From M2408 sp046303515 (GTDB taxonomy: Bacteria > Bacteroidota > Bacteroidia > Flavobacteriales_D > Crocinitomicaceae): DNA of 64,000 nucleotides. Below the pieces are notes generated by a model. That model saw nothing but the letters and a program-made list of their open reading frames with translations. It was not told the origin of the DNA and ran no database searches. How positions within the stretch are numbered: position 1 is the first letter of the stretch; the number at the start of each line of letters is the position of its first letter. The position numbers and the translations under genes were made by a program. Where the stretch lies: assembly GCA_046303515.1 (NCBI GenBank), contig JBKCGI010000088.1, positions 26,139 through 90,138 on the forward strand, given 5' to 3'. This document shows positions 61,565 through 64,000 of this stretch, piece by piece.

Positions 61565-63004
61565 ATGAGTCAGATTGATTTAGCACATAACAAAGAAATA
61601 GACGAAAGTAGACAAGGTGAGGCGATAGTTGTCCAAAAAGCAACAATTTCTAACGGAAAAAAATTATACTTAGAGAGTTACGGTTGCGCCATGAATTTTG
61701 CAGATAGCGAAGTAGTTGCATCTATATTAACCAGCCAAGGATATGAAACAACCAGAAACGTAGAAGAAGCGGATATTGTTTTATTAAACACTTGTTCGAT
61801 CCGAGAAAATGCCGAAACTAGAGTTAGAGCCCGATTAAATGATTTCAAAAATCGTAAAATCAGACAACCAGGTTTGATTGTCGGTGTTTTGGGATGCATG
61901 GCTGAACGTTTGAAACAAAATTTATTGGAAGAAGAAAAATTAGTGGATATCGTAGCAGGACCGGATTCTTACCGTGATATTCCAAATTTGATAGAGAGTG
62001 TTGGAGGTGGACAAAAAGCTGTCAATGTTTTACTTTCTAGAGAAGAAACGTATGCAGATATCAGTCCAGTGCGTTTAGATCAAGGTGGAGTGACTGCTTT
62101 TGTTTCTATCACGCGCGGTTGCGACAATATGTGTTCATTCTGCGTAGTTCCATTTACAAGAGGAAGAGAACGTTCTCGTGATCCAAAAACGATTGTGAAG
62201 GAATGCCACGAATTGTTTGCTGCTGGTTACAGAGAAGTGACACTTTTGGGTCAAAATGTTGACAGTTATCGTTGGAACATCACTTCAAAAGGCGAAATCA
62301 AGGATGCAAACGAAGCGACGACTAATTTCGCTCAATTGTTAGAGCTGGTTGCTCAAGTGAATCCAGATTTACGTGTGCGTTTTTCAACCTCGCATCCTAA
62401 AGATATGACGGACGAAGTGATTGAAACAATGACGAAATATGAAAATATTTGTCCGTTTATTCATTTACCAGTTCAGTCAGGAAGTACAGAAGTGTTGGCG
62501 CGCATGAATCGTGGTTATTCAAGAGAATGGTATTTGGATCGTATTGCGGCCATTCAACGCATTTATCCAGAATGTGCGATTTCAACGGACATCATTACTG
62601 GTTTTTGTGGAGAAACAGAAGAACAACATCAAGAAACTTTAAGTTTAATGGATGAAGTGAAATTTGATTTTGCTTATATGTATATGTATTCTGAAAGACC
62701 AAAAACATTGGCAGAACGTAAATACGAGGATGATATTTCTGACGAAGTAAAAAATCGACGTTTGAATGAAATCATCAATAAAAAGATGGAACATTCCTTG
62801 TTGAATTACCAAAAACAAATTGGTAAAACGCATAAGGTTTTAATTGAAGGATTTTCAAAAAAATCAGCAGAACATTTGGTAGGAAGAAATGGGATGAATG
62901 CGAAAGTAGTTTTTCCTAAAAAAGAAGGTTTGGCAAAAGGAATGTATGTGGAGGTGAAGGTGACGAATTGTACAGCAGCAACCTTGTTGGGGGAATTGGT
63001 TTAA
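61565..63004 (+). CDS. miaB: tRNA-2-methylthio-N6-dimethylallyladenosine synthase
   Basis: Radical-SAM methylthiotransferase that adds the 2-methylthio group to i6A37 in tRNA. 479 residues from the ATG at 61565 (MSQIDLAHNK); the frame opens at a TTG (61541) inside the promoter box. The auxiliary cluster cysteines are C41, C77 and C111. The radical SAM cluster cysteines are C186, C190 and C193 in RGCDNMCSFC. A TRAM domain ends the protein (about 415-475). Downstream, a RAYT gene has been placed between it and the sigma-54 activator gene, which often follows miaB in Bacteroidota. Confidence 0.96.
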   Translation: MSQIDLAHNKEIDESRQGEAIVVQKATISNGKKLYLESYGCAMNFADSEVVASILTSQGYETTRNVEEADIVLLNTCSIRENAETRVRARLNDFKNRKIRQPGLIVGVLGCMAERLKQNLLEEEKLVDIVAGPDSYRDIPNLIESVGGGQKAVNVLLSREETYADISPVRLDQGGVTAFVSITRGCDNMCSFCVVPFTRGRERSRDPKTIVKECHELFAAGYREVTLLGQNVDSYRWNITSKGEIKDANEATTNFAQLLELVAQVNPDLRVRFSTSHPKDMTDEVIETMTKYENICPFIHLPVQSGSTEVLARMNRGYSREWYLDRIAAIQRIYPECAISTDIITGFCGETEEQHQETLSLMDEVKFDFAYMYMYSERPKTLAERKYEDDISDEVKNRRLNEIINKKMEHSLLNYQKQIGKTHKVLIEGFSKKSAEHLVGRNGMNAKVVFPKKEGLAKGMYVEVKVTNCTAATLLGELV

Positions 63005-63019
63005 TGTTATGAATTGCAG

Positions 63020-63039
63020 TGACGAATCACTATTCGTCA
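63020..63039. repeat. REP-like hairpin upstream of the transposase
   Basis: tgacgaatcactattcgtca: 8-bp arms tgacgaat and attcgtca around cact. It follows the miaB stop by 15 bases and lies 41 bases ahead of the transposase start. The preceding bases gcag resemble the GTAG-type foot. It could be the left end of the element, its REP substrate, or a weak terminator. Confidence 0.5.
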
Positions 63040-63079
63040 ACTTCAAAAATGAAATAGAATTAAATGAAATAAAAAAATA

Positions 63080-63631
63080 GTGGCAAATAATTTTAAATAC
63101 AATAGAAAGTCCATACGTTTGAAAGGATACGATTATTCAAAAAATGGATTGTATTTTGTCACAATTTGTTGTCATCAAAATATGCATTTATTTGGTGAAG
63201 TTATAAATGAAGAGGTGAAGTTAAATGATATAGGTAAAATGGCCGAAAAATGTTGGTTGGAAATTCCTAAGCATTTTCCATTTTGCGAATTGTATGAATT
63301 TGTCATTATGCCAAATCATATTCATGGAATTATAGAAATTAATAATATTTCTGAAGGAGTGGCGAAAAATATTTCTGAAGGAGTGGCGAAAAATATTTCG
63401 CCAGTACTGAGGAGCCCATCGAAAACGATTGGATCAATTGTAAGAGGGTTTAAGATTGGTGTCACAAAATATTATCGTTATGAGGTCCAAAATGATTCAA
63501 AAGCAATTTTGTGGCATAGGAATTATTATGATAATATCATATTTGATATGAATGGATATGAAAATATTGCCAGATATATCAAAAATAATCCAAAAAATTG
63601 GGGGAAAGATAAATTATATTCAAAAAATTAA
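63080..63631 (+). mobile_element. REP-associated tyrosine transposase (RAYT, IS200-like Y1)
   Basis: A 183-residue single-stranded-DNA transposase. The HUH metal motif is MPNHIHGII (H80-I-H82); the catalytic tyrosine is Y149 or Y150 in WHRNYYDNII. The start is GTG at 63080, matching the family N-terminus (FKYNRKSIRLKGYDYSKNGLYFVTICC). RAYTs are domesticated enzymes that spread short palindromic REPs. Odd feature: a perfect 24-bp tandem duplication (63347-63394) gives ISEGVAKN twice. The stop TAA is directly followed by the ATG of the activator gene, so insertion was between miaB and that gene. It appears intact. Confidence 0.9.
63347..63394 (+). repeat. 24-bp perfect tandem duplication inside the RAYT gene
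   Basis: atttctgaaggagtggcg then aaaaat, repeated once without change and in frame. The junction tggcgaaa-aata-tttcgcca (63384-63403) is also an 8-bp inverted repeat. It lies just after the HUH motif in the sequence. Confidence 0.85.
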
Positions 63632-64000
63632 ATGAACATACAACAAATAAAACAGCGTTTTGGAATCATCGGAAACTCGATGCATTTGAATCGTGCCTTG
63701 GAAGTTGCCGCTCAAGTTGCGCCTACAGATATTTCTGTTTTAGTGACAGGGGAAAGTGGTACAGGAAAAGAAATTATTCCGCAGGTAATTCATCAATTGA
63801 GTTCACGTAAGCACAAAGAATATATTGCTGTTAACTGTGGTGCTATTCCAGAAGGAACAATCGATTCAGAATTATTTGGACACGAAAAAGGATCTTTTAC
63901 AGGTGCAACTGGAGGTCGAGATGGTTATTTTCAAGTAGCTGACGGTGGAACCATTTTTTTGGATGAGGTTGCCGAATTACCTATGCAAACACAAGTACGT
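63632..64000 (+). CDS. Sigma-54-dependent transcriptional activator (3' end outside window)
   Basis: NtrC-type AAA+ activator; the first 123 residues are in the window. No N-terminal receiver precedes the AAA domain: residues 1-10 lead straight to FGIIGNSMHLNRALEVAAQVA. Walker A GESGTGKE is at 40-47; the sigma-54 contact loop reads GSFTGA (in place of GAFTGA) after ELFGHEK; Walker B begins at GGTIFLDEV. It would act on sigma-54, whose gene rpoN is at 31916. It starts one base after the transposase stop. The rest, with the HTH domain, lies beyond 64000. Confidence 0.93.
   Translation, partial: MNIQQIKQRFGIIGNSMHLNRALEVAAQVAPTDISVLVTGESGTGKEIIPQVIHQLSSRKHKEYIAVNCGAIPEGTIDSELFGHEKGSFTGATGGRDGYFQVADGGTIFLDEVAELPMQTQVR

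Noticed and set aside
1..64000. tRNA, rRNA or prophage
   Set aside because: No cloverleaf with TTCGA-type arm seen in any intergenic gap, no rRNA sequence, and no capsid, portal, integrase or lysis genes.

Overview
The window reads as a chromosome segment of a Bacteroidota bacterium, most likely order Flavobacteriales. Signs are the AT-rich sequence (about one third G+C by eye), three secreted proteins with C-terminal type IX secretion (T9SS) sorting domains, T9SS parts (two PorT, one PorV), a menaquinone methyltransferase, the GHYNNWEW-type lipid acyltransferase, a SusC-style TonB receptor, and promoters of the TTG-N(18-22)-TAnnTTTG form. The genus cannot be fixed from the sequence alone.

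Region by region: 1-6816 is an isoleucine/valine operon, ilvD(partial)-ilvB-ilvN-ilvC-ilvA. 6930-10568 is a minus-strand three-gene cassette: NUDIX hydrolase, PLD-nuclease/SF2-helicase/DUF3427 protein and a small acidic protein. 10753-17693 carries a persulfide dioxygenase-rhodanese fusion, an ArsC-like protein, a TonB-dependent receptor, a T9SS cargo, an orphan histidine kinase and an unknown secreted protein. 17781-25576 is mostly housekeeping (aminotransferase, heptose kinase, menG, asnS) together with tandem porT paralogues, a four-helix-bundle gene set between repeats, and a HEPN-MNT pair. 25602-31573 holds PorV, an AAA_14/DUF4143 ATPase behind three iterons, a beta-lactamase-fold hydrolase, and a Fic gene bracketed by 86-bp identical direct repeats made of 28-bp palindromes on a 41-bp period. 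31916-35569 is rpoN, a membrane protein, an M48 protease lipoprotein and a cyclase-family hydrolase. 35624-40474 encodes a 1616-residue T9SS adhesin-like protein, followed by a LytS/LytTR two-component pair. 44480-47462 is the tyrosine catabolic unit hmgA-hppD, with a small protein plus nucleotidyltransferase gene pair spliced in. 47715-61377 is housekeeping: threonine dehydrogenase, YwqK-like protein, leucyl aminopeptidase, pdxA, yceH, fused 2-oxoacid dehydrogenase E1, def, an LpxL-type acyltransferase and topA. 61565-64000 is miaB, a REP-associated tyrosine transposase (RAYT), and the start of a sigma-54 activator that runs off the window.

How the parts relate: PorT and PorV belong to the secretion machine that would export the three sorting-domain proteins. 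RpoN and the terminal activator are a matching sigma-54 pair. The RAYT and three REP-like palindromes (3988-4024, 28739-28784, 63020-63039) may be enzyme and substrate. The most distinctive observations are the Fic cassette with its palindrome arrays, the iteron-controlled AAA ATPase, the NUDIX-helicase cassette as a possible defence module, and two copies of a structured intergenic element (6858-6926 minus, 31739-31856 plus). I saw no rRNA, tRNA or CRISPR array. Most other genes are ordinary core genes.
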